A stretch of DNA of 64,000 nucleotides from assembly GCF_036894955.1 (NCBI RefSeq), contig NZ_CP145905.1, positions 5,037,001 to 5,101,000 on the forward strand, read 5' to 3'. The notes beneath the pieces were generated by a model. That model made no database searches. It saw only the letters and a list, made by a program, of their open reading frames with translations, and was not told the DNA's origin. Positions 17,698 through 31,000 of the stretch are shown piece after piece. Numbering within the stretch: position 1 is the stretch's first letter; each line of letters opens with the position of its first letter. Made by a program: the position numbers and the translations under genes. Source of the stretch: Paenibacillus sp. KS-LC4 (GTDB taxonomy: Bacteria; Bacillota; Bacilli; Paenibacillales; Paenibacillaceae).

Positions 17698-19020
17698 CTA
17701 AAATGCAAATTCAATATCCTCCAAGGAGCCCCTGCGGCTTGCCGAAGGTGCATGACATTGGATTTGGTTTAATGGGATGTTCGGGTCTTCACAAATCTGC
17801 GACAACACGTACAGGAAATCCTTCAACATTTTATGGATCATCGCCGGCTTGAACAGCTTAGCGCAGTACTGGAAGCCGCCCGTGATAACTCCGTTATCTT
17901 CCGCTACAAACAATGAAAGATCGAATTTCGCATCATTCGTATGGTCAAGAACGTACGGGGTCAAGTGCAGCGCTTCAAACCGGGCCTCGCGCTCCTCGGT
18001 ATTTTGCATGACAAACATCGTGTCAAACACCGGATTGCGACTTGCGTCCCGTTGCACATTCAGCCTTTCTACAAGCTCTTCGAAAGGATAGTCTTGATGA
18101 TCGAATGCACCCAAGGTCGTTTCTTTGACTTCTTCTAGGAAGGAAGCAAACGTCTTGTCTCCCGCCGGATAATTGCGGAGGGCAAGCGTGTTGACAAACA
18201 TCCCGAGCAGCGGCTCCAAATCCGGATGTGTTCTTCCTGCGACAGGCGTCCCCACAATGATGTCTGCCTGGCCACTGTACCGGGAAAGCAGCACGTTATA
18301 GGCGGATAGGAGAACCATATACAGCGTGCTTCCGCTTGTCGCCGCCAATTGGTTTAATTGCCGTGCAAGCTCGGAATCGACCTCGAATTCGACATGTGCT
18401 CCTTCAAAGCTTCGAACAGAAGGCCGTTCGTAATCCGTTGGTAAATCTGCAACAGGCAATTCCCCTGCGAACGCCTGCAGCCAATAGCCCTCCTGCTTAT
18501 TCATGCGCTCGCGCTGCTCCTCGTGCTGCTGCCATACGGCAAAATCCTTGTATTGAATCCGCAAAGCGGGGAGCTCCTCGCCTGCATAGAGTCGGGACCA
18601 TTCATCCACCAAAATCCCCATAGAGGCACCGTCGGAAATGATGTGATGCATGTCCACCATCAGCAGATGGCGCTCCGGCTCCAGCTCAACAAGTTCTACG
18701 CGCAGCAGAGACGGATGTCTTAAATCAAAGGTGCGGACGAAACCGCGGACAATGTCCTCGACCTCTTTTTCGTCAGCCTGACTGTACTCCACCTCAAATT
18801 CCACATTCGCGTGTACCCGCTGTACCGGTTCGCCGTGAACCATCTCAAAGCCGGTGCGCAAAATCTCATGCCGTGCGATCAGCTTCCTAAACGACTCTTC
18901 AAACTGTACGCGATTCAGCGGACCCTCAAGCGTCATGAATTCCGGCATGTTGTAGCTTTGTTCCGCGCCTTCCAGTTGATGCAAAATGTAAAGCCGCTTT
19001 TGCGCCGAGGATAGCGGGTA
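17698..19020 (-). other. Terminal condensation domain C9 of NRPS 2
   Basis: This is a complete C domain ([11 protein letters not shown] near 18630-18650) with no A domain after it; the protein stops at ...EDIEFAF. It must condense the octapeptide on T8 with Thr on T9 of the next protein. Confidence 0.85.
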
Positions 19021-22000
19021 GTACGCCCTTTCCTCAACGGCCGGTATGGATGCATAGGTCATTTGCGCCATGCCCTTGATTGCTTTCGCCATCTCCTCAA
19101 TGGTCGGAAGTCGGAATACGTCCCGCAGCGGCAAATTGATGTTCATCTCTTTGTAGAGCTGGCTTACCAATGCGGTCGCACGAAGGGAATGCCCGCCAAG
19201 ATCGAAGAAATTGTCCTTCACTCCGATCCTTTCCGTTCCAAGCACCTCTTGCCAAATGCGCACGAGCTGCTCCTCCAGCGCTGTACGAGGCGCGATGTAT
19301 TCCGCACCGGTATTCACGCTTCCCTCTGGCGCAGGCAGCGCCTTGCGGTCCGTCTTCCCGTTCGCCGTCAGCGGCATCTTCTCCAGCTGAACGAAGTACG
19401 ACGGAATCATATACCCCGGCATCTCCTGCAACAGCCTTCCCCTTAGCTCGCTCACCGTCAGCAGCTTGTCCGCTACCACGTACGCGCACAGCTGCTTCTC
19501 GCCGTTTTCATCCTCCCGCGCCATGACCATCGCTTCCCGCACGGACTCCACCTTCAACAGCTGCGCTTCCACTTCCCCAAGCTCGATTCGGTACCCGCGT
19601 ATTTTCACTTGATGGTCGATCCGTCCCATGTATTCGATGTTGCCGTCCGGCAGCCATCTCGCCAAATCCCCTGATCGGTACATTCGCTCGCCTGGCGCAA
19701 ACGGATCGTCCACGAATTTCTCCGCTGTCAGCTCGGGGCGGTTCAAGTAACCGCGCGCCAGACCTTCTCCGGCTACATACATCTCTCCTGCCACTCCCGC
19801 TGGCACGCATCGGCGCTTCCCATCCAGAACGTACACCTTCAGCGTCGGGATCGGTCTTCCGATATTGCTTCTTCCCTCGGCGATTTCCACCTCGGTAATT
19901 TCCTTGTAGGTCACGTGTACCGTCGTTTCGGTGATCCCGTACATATTGATCAGCTGCGTATTCGGGTACCTCTTCCTCCACGCCTTCAGCTGCTGCGGCG
20001 CCAGCGCCTCTCCTCCGAAGATCACCTTTCGAAGGCTCAGCGTTTGCCCGCTCTCCGCCAGCGCTTCGCGAAGCAGCTGGTAGAAATACGTCGGCGTCTG
20101 GTTCAGAATCGTCACGCCTCGCTCCTTCAGCAGCTGCAAAAACTGTCCCGGCTGCTTCGCCGTCATCGGCGGCACAATGACCAGCTTGCCTCCGTACAGC
20201 AGCGCTCCGTACATTTCCCACACCGAGAAGTCGAAGCAGAACGAATGGAACAAGGTCCATGTATCGGATGCGCCGAAGTCGAACTGGTTTTTGCTGTTGA
20301 ACAGCAGCCGCACGACGTTTTTATGCTCGATCAAGGTGCCTTTCGGCTTGCCCGTCGTTCCCGAGGTATAGATCACGTAAGCCAAATCGTTCGGCTCGTT
20401 AACCGAGGCGAGGCTCGTGCTGTCCGCTGCGTAGGTCTGCTCGTCATCCAGCAGCAGGCAGACGCCCGCAAACGTCGCTTTGTCCCGCAAATGCGCTTGC
20501 AGCAGCAGCACGCCGACTCCTGAATCGTCCAGCATGTAGCGAATACGCTCCTCTGGATATTCCGGATCAATCGGCACATACGCCCCGCCCGCCTTCAGAA
20601 TGGCGAGAATCCCGATCACCATGGAAGGAGAACGTTCAGCCATAATGCCCACCAGCTGATCCGCCCCTACGCCTTGGCTGCGCAGAGTACGCGCCAGACG
20701 GTTCGCCCGCTCATTCAGCTCGCGGTACGTCAGACGCTCGTCCTCGTACTCGACCGCGACCGCATCCGCATGACGCTCCGCCTGCTCCTCGAACAACGCC
20801 TGAATCGTCTTCTCTCTCGGGTAATCCGCTTCCGTATCGTTGAAGGCGGTAAGCAATTGAATCCGCTCTTCCGCTGTCATCATATCCAGCGCTTCAAGGG
20901 TCGCCGATGGGGTCTGGATGACGGTCTCAATCAACCGGTCGAAGTGCTTCGCCAAACGTTCCACCGTTTCCCTTGTATATAACGCCGTCGTGTATTCGAT
21001 GCCGCATACCAGCTTGTCAGCATCCTCTGCAATTTCCAGCGTCAGATCAAACTTCGCTACAGTCCGTTCGTTAGCGAAAGGTGCCAGGCGCAGCCCGTTG
21101 ATCGCAAATTCTCCTTCTTCCACGTTTTGCATGACCAGAAGCGTGTCAAAAAGCGGATTGCGGCTTACGTCGCGAGACACTCGTACTTTTTCCACTAATT
21201 CCTCGAACGGGTAATCCTGGTGTTCATAGGCCTGCATGGTCGTTTCTTGTATTTCCGTCAGGAAGGAGCGGAATGATTTCTCCCCTGAAGGATAGCTGCG
21301 AATTGCCAGCGTGTTGACAAACATCCCGATCAGCGGCTCCAAATCGCCGTGACTTCTTCCAGCAATTGGCGAGCCTACGATGATGTCTTCTTGGCCGGAA
21401 TATTTATGAAGCAGCGTGGTATAAAGGGCTAAAAGCACCATATACAACGTGGCCCCGGTTTCAGCGGCAAGCTGCCGCAAGGCTGCACTCTTCCGCGCGT
21501 CGATCACAAACTCGTACGTGTCTCCTTTGAAGCTGCGGAATACAGGACGAGAGAAATCCGTCGGCATCTCGAGCACCGGAAGCTCTCCGCTGAACTGCTC
21601 CAGCCAGTACGCCTCCTGACGCTTCATCCTATCCTTCTGCGACTCGGACTGCTGCCACACGGCATAATCCTTGTACTGAATGCGCAGAGGTGACAGTTCT
21701 TCTCCGCCGTACAAGCGGACAAACTCCGCAACCAATATCTCCATCGACACGCCATCCGAGATAATATGATGCATGTCGAACAACAGAATGTGGCGGCTTT
21801 GCTCCAACTCGATCAATCCGACCCGCAGCAGCGGAGGCTTCGTAAGGTCAAACGACCGGACAAATTCGCGCACGAGCTCGTCGGCTTCCCGTTCGTTAGC
21901 GACCTGCTTGTACTCCACCGCAAAATCCACCTGCGCGTATATCCGCTGTACCGGCTCGCCGTCTACTAGCTCAAACCCAGTGCGCAGTGACTCATGACGC

Positions 22001-25000
22001 GCAATCAGAGCGCGGAATGCCGCTTCAAAACGGGCCCGGTCGAGTGCCCCTTCTAGCAGCATCGCTCCCGGCATGTTATAGCTTTGCTCGGCTTCTTCCA
22101 TCTGGTGCAAAATGTACATCCGTTTCTGTGTGGAGGATAAAGGATAATACTCCTGATCCTTAGCCGCCGGAATGGAGGCATATTGCCGCTGCTCCATCCG
22201 CTTGATCGCTTCGGCCATTTCCTCGACCGTCGCGTAGCGGAATACGTCCCGCAGCGGCAGCTCCACGTTCAGCTCCTTGTGAATTTTGCTGACCAGTGTG
22301 GTTGCCCGCAAGGAGTGACCCCCGAGGTCAAAGAAATTGGCTCGAACGCCAACCCGCTCAGCCCCGAGCACCTCCTGCCAGATGCCTGCCAGCTTCGCCT
22401 CCAGCGCTGTCCGTGGCGCCACATGCTCCACGCCGCTCTGTCCGCCTTCCGGCGCTGGCAGCGCCTTGCGGTCGATTTTGCCGTTCGCCGTGAGCGGCAG
22501 CCTCTCCAGCTGCACAAAGTACGACGGGATCATGTACCCCGGCAGCTCCTGCGACAGCGCTGCTCTCAGCTCGCTTGCCTTCCGCTCATGGTCCGCCGTG
22601 TAGTACGCGCACAGGGCTTTCTCCCCGCCTGCGTCCTCTCGCACCACCACGACCGCTTCTCCTATGCCTTCTGCTTTCAGCAGCTGCGACTCGATCTCCC
22701 CGATCTCGATCCGGTAGCCCCGGATTTTCGCCTGATGGTCGATCCGGCCGATAAAGTCCACGTTCCCGTCCGGCATCCAGCGTGCCAGATCACCCGTTCG
22801 GTACAACCGCTCCCTCGCTTCGAACGGGCTAGGCACAAACTTCTCCGCCGTCAGCTCCGGTTGATTCCAGTAGCCGCGGGCCACGCCCGCTCCTCCGATG
22901 CACAACTCGCCCAGCACGCCCACCGGCACCGGATTCAGATGCGCATCGACGATTGCAAACCGTGCGTTCAGCCACGCCTTGCCGATCGGCACGTTGCCTG
23001 CTTCCGGTAGCTGCTCCAATGGCTCCTCGTAGTAGCTCGAGTCAATCGCCGCTTCCGTCACGCCGTACGCGTTGATGATGCGGATCTGCTCGCCGTACCT
23101 CTCCTGCAGCTCGCGGTAATCCCCCACGCTGCAGCTGTCCGAGCTCGTAATCAGCAGTCGCATCGAGGGAAGCGACAGCTCCTGCTCGGTGATATACGCC
23201 ATGAACGGTACGATGAGCGCCGGTGTCGATTCGAAGATTGTAATCTCGCATTCCCGTATCCAGCTGTACAGCCGGGCAGGGTCGATCCGGTCGTCCTTTG
23301 GACAAATGACCATCGTTCCCCCGTTGTACAGCGTCCGCGCTATATCCCCCACGAACACGTCGAAGGAGAAGCTCGCTAATTGCAGCAGCCGGACGGGGAA
23401 CTCGTTCAGGCGGTATTCCCGGCGATAGCCATCCGCCGTATTCACCAAACTGCGGTGCTCAATCATGACGCCCTTCGGTCGCCCCGTTGTCCCCGACGTG
23501 TAGATGACATAGGCCAGATCACTCGGCTTGTTGACATGCGTCAAATTCATTCGGTTCGAATCGTTCGACGCGCCTTCGCGGTACAGCGCCTCATCATCCA
23601 AGCACAGCACGGTCTGCAACGTCTGCTCCTCCGCCAGCCACTCCCGCGTGCGCTCCTCCAGATGCGTCTGTGTCAACAGCACTTCCGCTCCGCTATCCGC
23701 CAGCATAAAACGGATGCGGTCGGCCGGGTAATCCGGATCGAGCGGCACATAGGCGCCTCCCGCCTTCCATACCGCCAGCGCCCCGACCAGCAGGTCCACC
23801 GACCGATCGGCCAAAATACCGACCAGCTGATCCGGCTTCACCCCTTGGGCTCGCAGGCTGCGCGCCAGAACGTTCGAACGCTCGTTCAGCTCGCGGTACG
23901 TCAGACGCGTCTCCTCGTACACCACCGCCGTCGCCTCCGGGCTTCGCTCCGCTTGCTCCTCAAACTGGTGATGGAAGGTTTTCTCCAGCAGCGGCGGCAA
24001 GGTCTCTGGATTGAATACGCGCTGAATTTGCTCCTGCTCCTCCGCCGTCAGCAGACCTAACGACGCGATTGTCGCGCCCGGATCATTCACGATCGCGGCG
24101 ACCACTTGCTCGAAGTGCTTCGCTAACCGCTCTATCGTTTCTTGCTTGTACAGTGCGGTTGCATATTCGAGGGCACATTCCAGCCCGTCGCTGCCTTCCA
24201 TAACGTCAAGGCTCAAGTCAAATTTCGCCATCCCGTAGTCACTCGGGAACGACGTCAAACGAAGCCCTTCGAGCGCAAATGCCTTGTTTTCAATATTTTG
24301 CAGCGAAAACATCGTTTCAAAGAGCGGACTACGGCTCAAGTCTCTGGTCAGCTGCAATTGCTCCACCAGTTCCTCGAACGGATAATCCTGGTGCTCGTAG
24401 GCTCCCAAGGTCGTTTCCTTCACTTCCGCCAAATACGACAGGAAGGTTTTGTCCCCCACCGGGTTATTGCGCAGCGCCAGTGTATTGACGAACATCCCGA
24501 TCAAAGGCTGCAGGTCGCCATGCGTCCTTCCCGCGATGGGCGTGCCGACAATAATATCTTCCTGACCCGTATACTTTTGCAGCAAAATCGTATACGCCGC
24601 AAGCAACACCATGTACAGCGTCGCACCGTTTTCCGCCGCGATTCGCTTCAAGCCCTCGCTCTTCTCCGCATCCAGATGGAATTGCAGCGTATGCCCATCG
24701 TAGCGCTGCACGGCAGGACGCGCATAATCTGTCGGCAGCTCCAGCACCGGCAGTTCGCCGCTAAACTGGCTCAGCCAGTAGGCTCCCTGCTTGTTCAGGC
24801 GCTCGCGCTGCGCTTCGGATTGCTGCCATACTGCGTAATCCTTGTACTGGATTCGCAGCTCAGGCAGCTCCTCGCCGCCATACAGGCGGGCGAATTCTTC
24901 GACGAGGACATCCGTAGATACGCCATCCGAAATAATATGATGCATGTCCACGAGCAGGATATGGCGCTCTTCCGCCAGCTGGATCAAGCCGATCCGCAGG

Positions 25001-28000
25001 AGCGGCGGCTTCTTCAGATCGAACGCACGGATGAAGGCCCGCACCTTCTGTTCCGCCTCTTCCTCCCTTGCCTCCATGTAAGCCACGGCAAAATCCACCT
25101 CAGGATATACCCGTTGTACCGGTTCGCCGTTAACGATCTCGAACCCGGTGCGCAGCGTCTCATGGCGTGCGATCAGAGCGCGGAACACCGCCTCAAACCG
25201 TTCACGCGCAAGCGTCCCCTCCAGCAGCATCGCTCCCGGCATGTTGTAGCTTTGCTCCGCTCCTTCCAGCTGGTGCAAAATATAAAGCCGCTTCTGCGCC
25301 GACGATACCGGGTAATGCTCGCTTGCCTCCGTTCGAGGAATCGCTTCGTAGGCCTGCTGCGCCATCCCCTCGAGCACCTCCGCCATCTTCTCGACGGTAG
25401 CCGAGCGAAACACCTCTTTTAACGGCAGACTAACGTGCAATTCCTTGTGAATCCGACCCACCAGCGTCGTCGCGCGCAGCGAGTGGCCGCCAAGCTCGAA
25501 GAAATGATCGTGGACGCCGACCCTTTCCACGCCAAGCACGTCCTGCCAGATGAGTGCCAGCTTCGCTTCCAGCGGCGCTCTTGGCGCCACATAGTCCATC
25601 CCCGTCTGCATGCTTTCCTCCGGGGACGGAAGCGCTCGGCGATCCACCTTCCCGTTGGTCGTCAGCGGCATCTGCTCCAGCTGTACAAAGTACGTCGGGA
25701 TCATATAGCCCGGAAGCTCTTGCGACAGCGTGTTTCGTAGCTCGCTTGCCGCAAGCTGGCCACCAGCTACGAAGTAGGCGCAGAGCTGCTTCTCCCCTTC
25801 GGCGGTTTCACGAACCACGACTGTCGCTTTCTCAATCGGCTCCACCTTGAGCAAATGCGATTCGATCTCGCCCAGCTCGATGCGGAAGCCGCGAATTTTC
25901 ACCTGATCATCCATCCGGCCCACATACTCAATCGTGCCGTCTGGCAGCCATCTAGCTAGGTCGCCCGTTCGGTACATCCGCTCGCCTGGCGCAAACGGGT
26001 TGTCCACAAATTTCTCCGCCGTCAGCTCTGGACGGTTCAAGTAGCCTCGAACCAATCCTTCTCCTCCTACACACAGCTCCCCGGCTACTCCAATCGGCTG
26101 TAGCTTGTTACGTGCATCAACGATGTAGACCGTCGTGTTGCTGAGCGGCTGTCCAATTGGGATGTTCACAGCATCCTCGCTCACCTCATTCACGTCCAGC
26201 CAGGTTGTATAAACCGCGCTTTCCGACGGACCGTATGCATGCTTGAGCTTGCCGGGACCGATATAGCTGAGCGCTTTGCGGACGTGACTGACGGAAACCC
26301 GTTCGCCCCCGAACAAAATCACTCTTAGGTGGCGCAAGCAATGGACATTCACGTCCACAAGCACATTAAAGAAAGCTGTTGTAATGAGCATCACCGAAAT
26401 GTGCTGCGTTTCGATTAGACCCGCCAATTGCTGGACGTCCAGCATCGTTTCTTTTGGCACCAGAACCAGTCTAGCTCCATTGGTTAAAGCCCCGAAAATA
26501 TCAAAGGCCGACCCGTCGAAGGAGTAGCTGGACAACTGGAGCACATGGTCCTTATCTGTAATCTCAATATAGTTTGTATTCCGAACAATTCGCATCAGGT
26601 TGCGATGAGTGGTTAGATTGCCTTTCGGCTTGCCGGTCGTACCGGACGTGTAAATGACGCACACCAAGTCAGTCGCTTCGTTGCAGTGCTCCAGATTGGA
26701 GCCGTCGTCGCTGTACGATTGCTCATCGTCAAGGAAGACTAGTGTGCTCTGTGTCGGAATCCGCTCGCGCAGCTGGCGCTGTGCCAGCATCACATGCGCT
26801 CCCGAATCCTCGATCATGTAGCGGATGCGTTCTTCCGGATATTCCGGGTCGATCGCCACGTAGGCTCCTCCAGCTTTTAGAATCGCCAGCATACCTACGA
26901 TCATTTCCATGGATCGCTCCGCCATCAGAGCCACCAAACGTTCCTCGCCGACTCCTTGGGAGCGCAGCGTCCTCGCCAGTCGATTGGCCCGCTCATTCAA
27001 TTCACCGTAGGTCAACTGCCGCTCCTCAAACACAAGCGCCACTGCATCCGGGAGACGCTGCGCTTGTTCCTCAATCAGCTGGTGAAGCGTCTTCTCCCGT
27101 GGATACACCGTCGCCGTATTATTAAACTGCTCTACAATCTCGGCTTTCTCCCCGGCTGTCGCAAGCTCCAGTTCTCCTACAGCAGCGAGTGGATTTTCGA
27201 CGATTTGTTCGAAGATGTAGACCAGATGCCCCTTCAACCGCTCCATTCCCGCCCGATCAAACACATTGGCATTGTAGTCCAGATGCAGTTGAATGTTGTC
27301 TCCCGGAAGCACCGTCAGTGTAAAGTCATAGTTCGTATGCTCTGCCATTTCAACATCCGCAATTGAAAGCTTTCCGCCGTCTTCATGTCCGGCCTGCTCC
27401 ATCTGCTCATCGACCGGATAGTTTTCGAACGCCATAATATGGCTGATCAGATTCTGCTTTTGTGTGCTCTGCGCCTGTATTTCGTACAGCGGATAATAAT
27501 CGTAACGACCAGATTCCAACGCCTGTTCCTGCAATCTTCCCATCACTTCGACAAAGCTCGTATCCGGTTCAGAAGTGACGCGCAGCGGGGTCGTATTAAT
27601 AAATAGCCCGATCATCTCCTCAATCCCCGGAATTTCCGCTGGTCTTCCCGACACGACATGGCCGAATACCACATCACCAGTTCCGTTATATTTCTGCAAA
27701 ATGATCCCCCATGCCGCTTGCATGAGCGTATTAACCGTCACCTGATGCCGCTTTGCAACACGGCTCATCCGTTCGCTCAGGCTGTTGCCCAAATCGCATA
27801 CGATGCGCTCCAAGGCATACCCTGAGCTTCTTCCCTCCGTCTTGTCCTGCGGCAATAGGGTCTGCCCCTCGTAGCCTGATAAGTACTCGTTCCAATAGTG
27901 GGACGCCGCTTCCTTATCCTGCCGCTCCAGCCACTCAATATAATGGCTGTAGACTGGCGTTAGGCTCCGCTCCGCAGCGTCTTCCCGCTCTGGACCCTGT

Positions 28001-31000
28001 ACGTAGGCGGCGTACGTTTCAAACAGCTCTTTCGTCAACTGCGGCAAGCACCAGCCGTCCATCAAAATGTGATGGAAGCTCCAGAGCACCTGGCAGCTTT
28101 CCTCTTCTGTACGAATGACCGTTACGCGTGCCAGCGCATCCCGCTGCAAATCAAATCCGCGAGCTTTATCGTCTTGCTCTAATTGGTCAATCTGCGCTTG
28201 CTGCTCAGACGCATCAAGAGCAGTAAGATCCTTGTAAGCAAATCCGATCCGCTTGTCTCGGAACACGATTTGCATCGGCTCCCCGTTCCAGCCGCTGTAG
28301 AAATTGGTCCGCAGTACGGCATGACGTACCGCCAGCTCCTCCCAGCTTTTCGCAAATGTTTCGATATTGAGCGTTCCTCGCAAGGTAAATCGCGCTTGCT
28401 CAAAATATGCGCTGGCATCCGGGTCCATGGCGCTGTGGAACCACATCCCCTTCTGCATAGGCGTAAGCGCATAGATGTTGTCAATCTGTCCGAGATGACG
28501 CGTTTGCTCCGCGAGCTGCTCCAGTTCCTCCAAGCTCAATCCCTTAAGCTGCACATCGTTTGGCGTCAGCTCCGCCTTATCCTTCGCCTCGCAATGAGCG
28601 ATCAGTTCCCGCAGGCTCTCAAGCAGGAATGAAGCCAGCTCCTCCATCGTTTCCCTGCGATACTCCTTGCCGCTGTAGCCGAGGTCCAGCGTCAGCGAGC
28701 CGTCCGCGATCATTCCGTTAATGTCCAGCGCGTAGCTCCGGGCTTGCTTGCCGCTCCACTGCGCCCCACCTGCATACCGTGATATGCCAAGCTCGTTGTT
28801 TTGCAGATCTTGATCAAACTGACCCAAGTAGTTGAAGCTGATCTGCGGTGTCACTCTCCATACGTCTTCCTTCGCATGCTCCGACAAATACCGACATATG
28901 CCGTACCCGATCCCTTTACTTGGGATCTGACGCAGATCTTCCTTCGTCTTCTTGATCCGGTAGGACACATCCTTGCCTGGGTCCATCTCCAGCAATACCG
29001 GATACTTGCTTGTAAACCATCCCACGGTACGCGTAATATCAATATCCGGCAGGATGGATTCACGGCCGTGACCTTCCAGATTCACCAGCACCCGGTCATG
29101 ACGGCTCCACCTCTGAATCGCCGTTCCCAGCGCCGTCAGCAAAATGTCGTTCATTTCGGTGTTATACGCTTTATGAACCTGCTTGAGCAGCAGCTCCGTT
29201 TCTGCCGCGCTCCACTGAATCGTGATCGTTTCGCTATCCTCCTGCAAGGAGAGCTCCGCTTCCTGATCCTTGGGCAGCGGCGGCACAACTGTTTGTGCAA
29301 CGCGTTGCCAATAGGCCACTTCCTTGTCCATGGCCAAACTTTGCGCGTATGTCGAAAGCTGCCCTGACCAAGCACGATAAGAATCGGTCTTCGCCGGAAG
29401 ACGAATCTCATCTCCCTTCACGGCTTGCTCATACCCAGCCGCGATATCCTCAAGCAGGATGCGCCACGATACGCCGTCGATGACGCCATGGTGTATCGCA
29501 ATAAGCCAATGATCCCCATCCTCACCGTGGAATAACCCGGCTTTCACCAACGGGCCCGACTCCAGATTGATGCTGCTCTGAATGTCGCTTGCTTTGGCTT
29601 CGATCGCTTTTTCGTAAGCCGACGCTTCTATTCCCTTAAAGTCGACCTCTTCCAGACTGTAAAGCTCGCCTTCCTCCACTGCTCGGTTCCATGCTTTAAC
29701 TCCGTTTTCCGTCTGACGGAAGACGATACGCAGCGCGTCGTGATGCTCAACGATTGTTTGAAGCACCTTGCGAATCGCCGCTTCGTTGAAGCCCTCCTTG
29801 CGATGAAGCATGACCGATTGGTTAAAGTGGTGAGGGTCGGCAAATTGCTGTTCAAAAAACCAGCGCTGGATTGGCGCTAACGCAACCTCTCCGGCCACCT
29901 CGCCCTGATCAGCCAGTCTGGCAATCGGCCTGATGTGCCGCCCCAGTTGGGCAACGGTCGGGTATTTGAACAAGTCGCGAATTTCCAGCTTGTAGCCAGC
30001 CTGATGCAGCCGTGACGAAACCTGAATCGACTTAATGGAATCGCCGCCAAGCTCGAAGAAATGATCCGTCACGCTGATGCGCTCCGCTCCAAGTACCGCC
30101 TTCCATACAGCCGCAAGCACTTTTTCCTCCTCGGTTCTAGGCGCGACATACTCACCGCCGGTGTGCACATTTCCTTCTGGAGCGGGCAGCGCCTTGCGGT
30201 CGATCTTCCCGCTCGCAGTGAGCGGCATCCGCTCCAGCTGCACAAAGTGGGACGGAATCATGTAGCCTGGCAGCTCCTGCGACAGCGTTAACCTCAGCTC
30301 GCTCACCGTAAGCTCACCGTGCGCCACAAAGTAGGCACAAAGCTGGTTTTGACCACTCTCGTCCTCGCGTGCAAGCACAATCGCTTCTTGAACATGCTCC
30401 ACCTTCAAAAATTGCTCCTCAATCTCTCCAAGCTCGATGCGGTAACCGCGAATTTTCACCTGATGGTCGATCCGTCCCAAATATTCGATATTGCCGTCAG
30501 GCAGCCATCTAGTCAAGTCACCTGTTCGGTACATTCTCTCTCCCGGCGCGAACGGATTATCCACGAACTTCTCCGCCGTCAGCTCGGGGCGGTTCAAGTA
30601 GCCGCGGGCCAGCCCAACGCCCGCAATGCATAATTCGCCGGCCACGCCGACAGGCAGCGGTTGATTGTACGCATCCAAAATGTAGATCCGATGGTTCGCA
30701 ATCGGACGGCCGATTGGCACAGACTTTTGCTCGAACACGCCTGACGGGGCTGCCCAAATCGACGTTACAATGGAGGCTTCGGTTGGGCCATAGGCATTGA
30801 AATACATCACCTTGTCCTTCCACTGGTTCACAAGCTCAACGGATACCGCCGAACCTCCTGTAATTAACTTCTTGAAGCTCGGCATATGCTCCGGATTCAG
30901 GTAGGTCACATAGGTAGGAGGCAGAATTGCCGCTGTAATCCCGTTTTCATTCATGTAGGCTTCGAACAATTGATAATCCAGAATCGTCGCAGCCGTCGGG

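Noticed and set aside
24142-25422. Long plus-strand frame (426 codons) opposite NRPS 2, and similar ones at 22183-23010, 33004-33834, 35182-36246 and 40156-41355
   Set aside because: They are antisense shadows of the NRPS genes: they recur at the same place in each duplicated module, lack ribosome sites and give low-complexity Arg/Gln/His-rich products.
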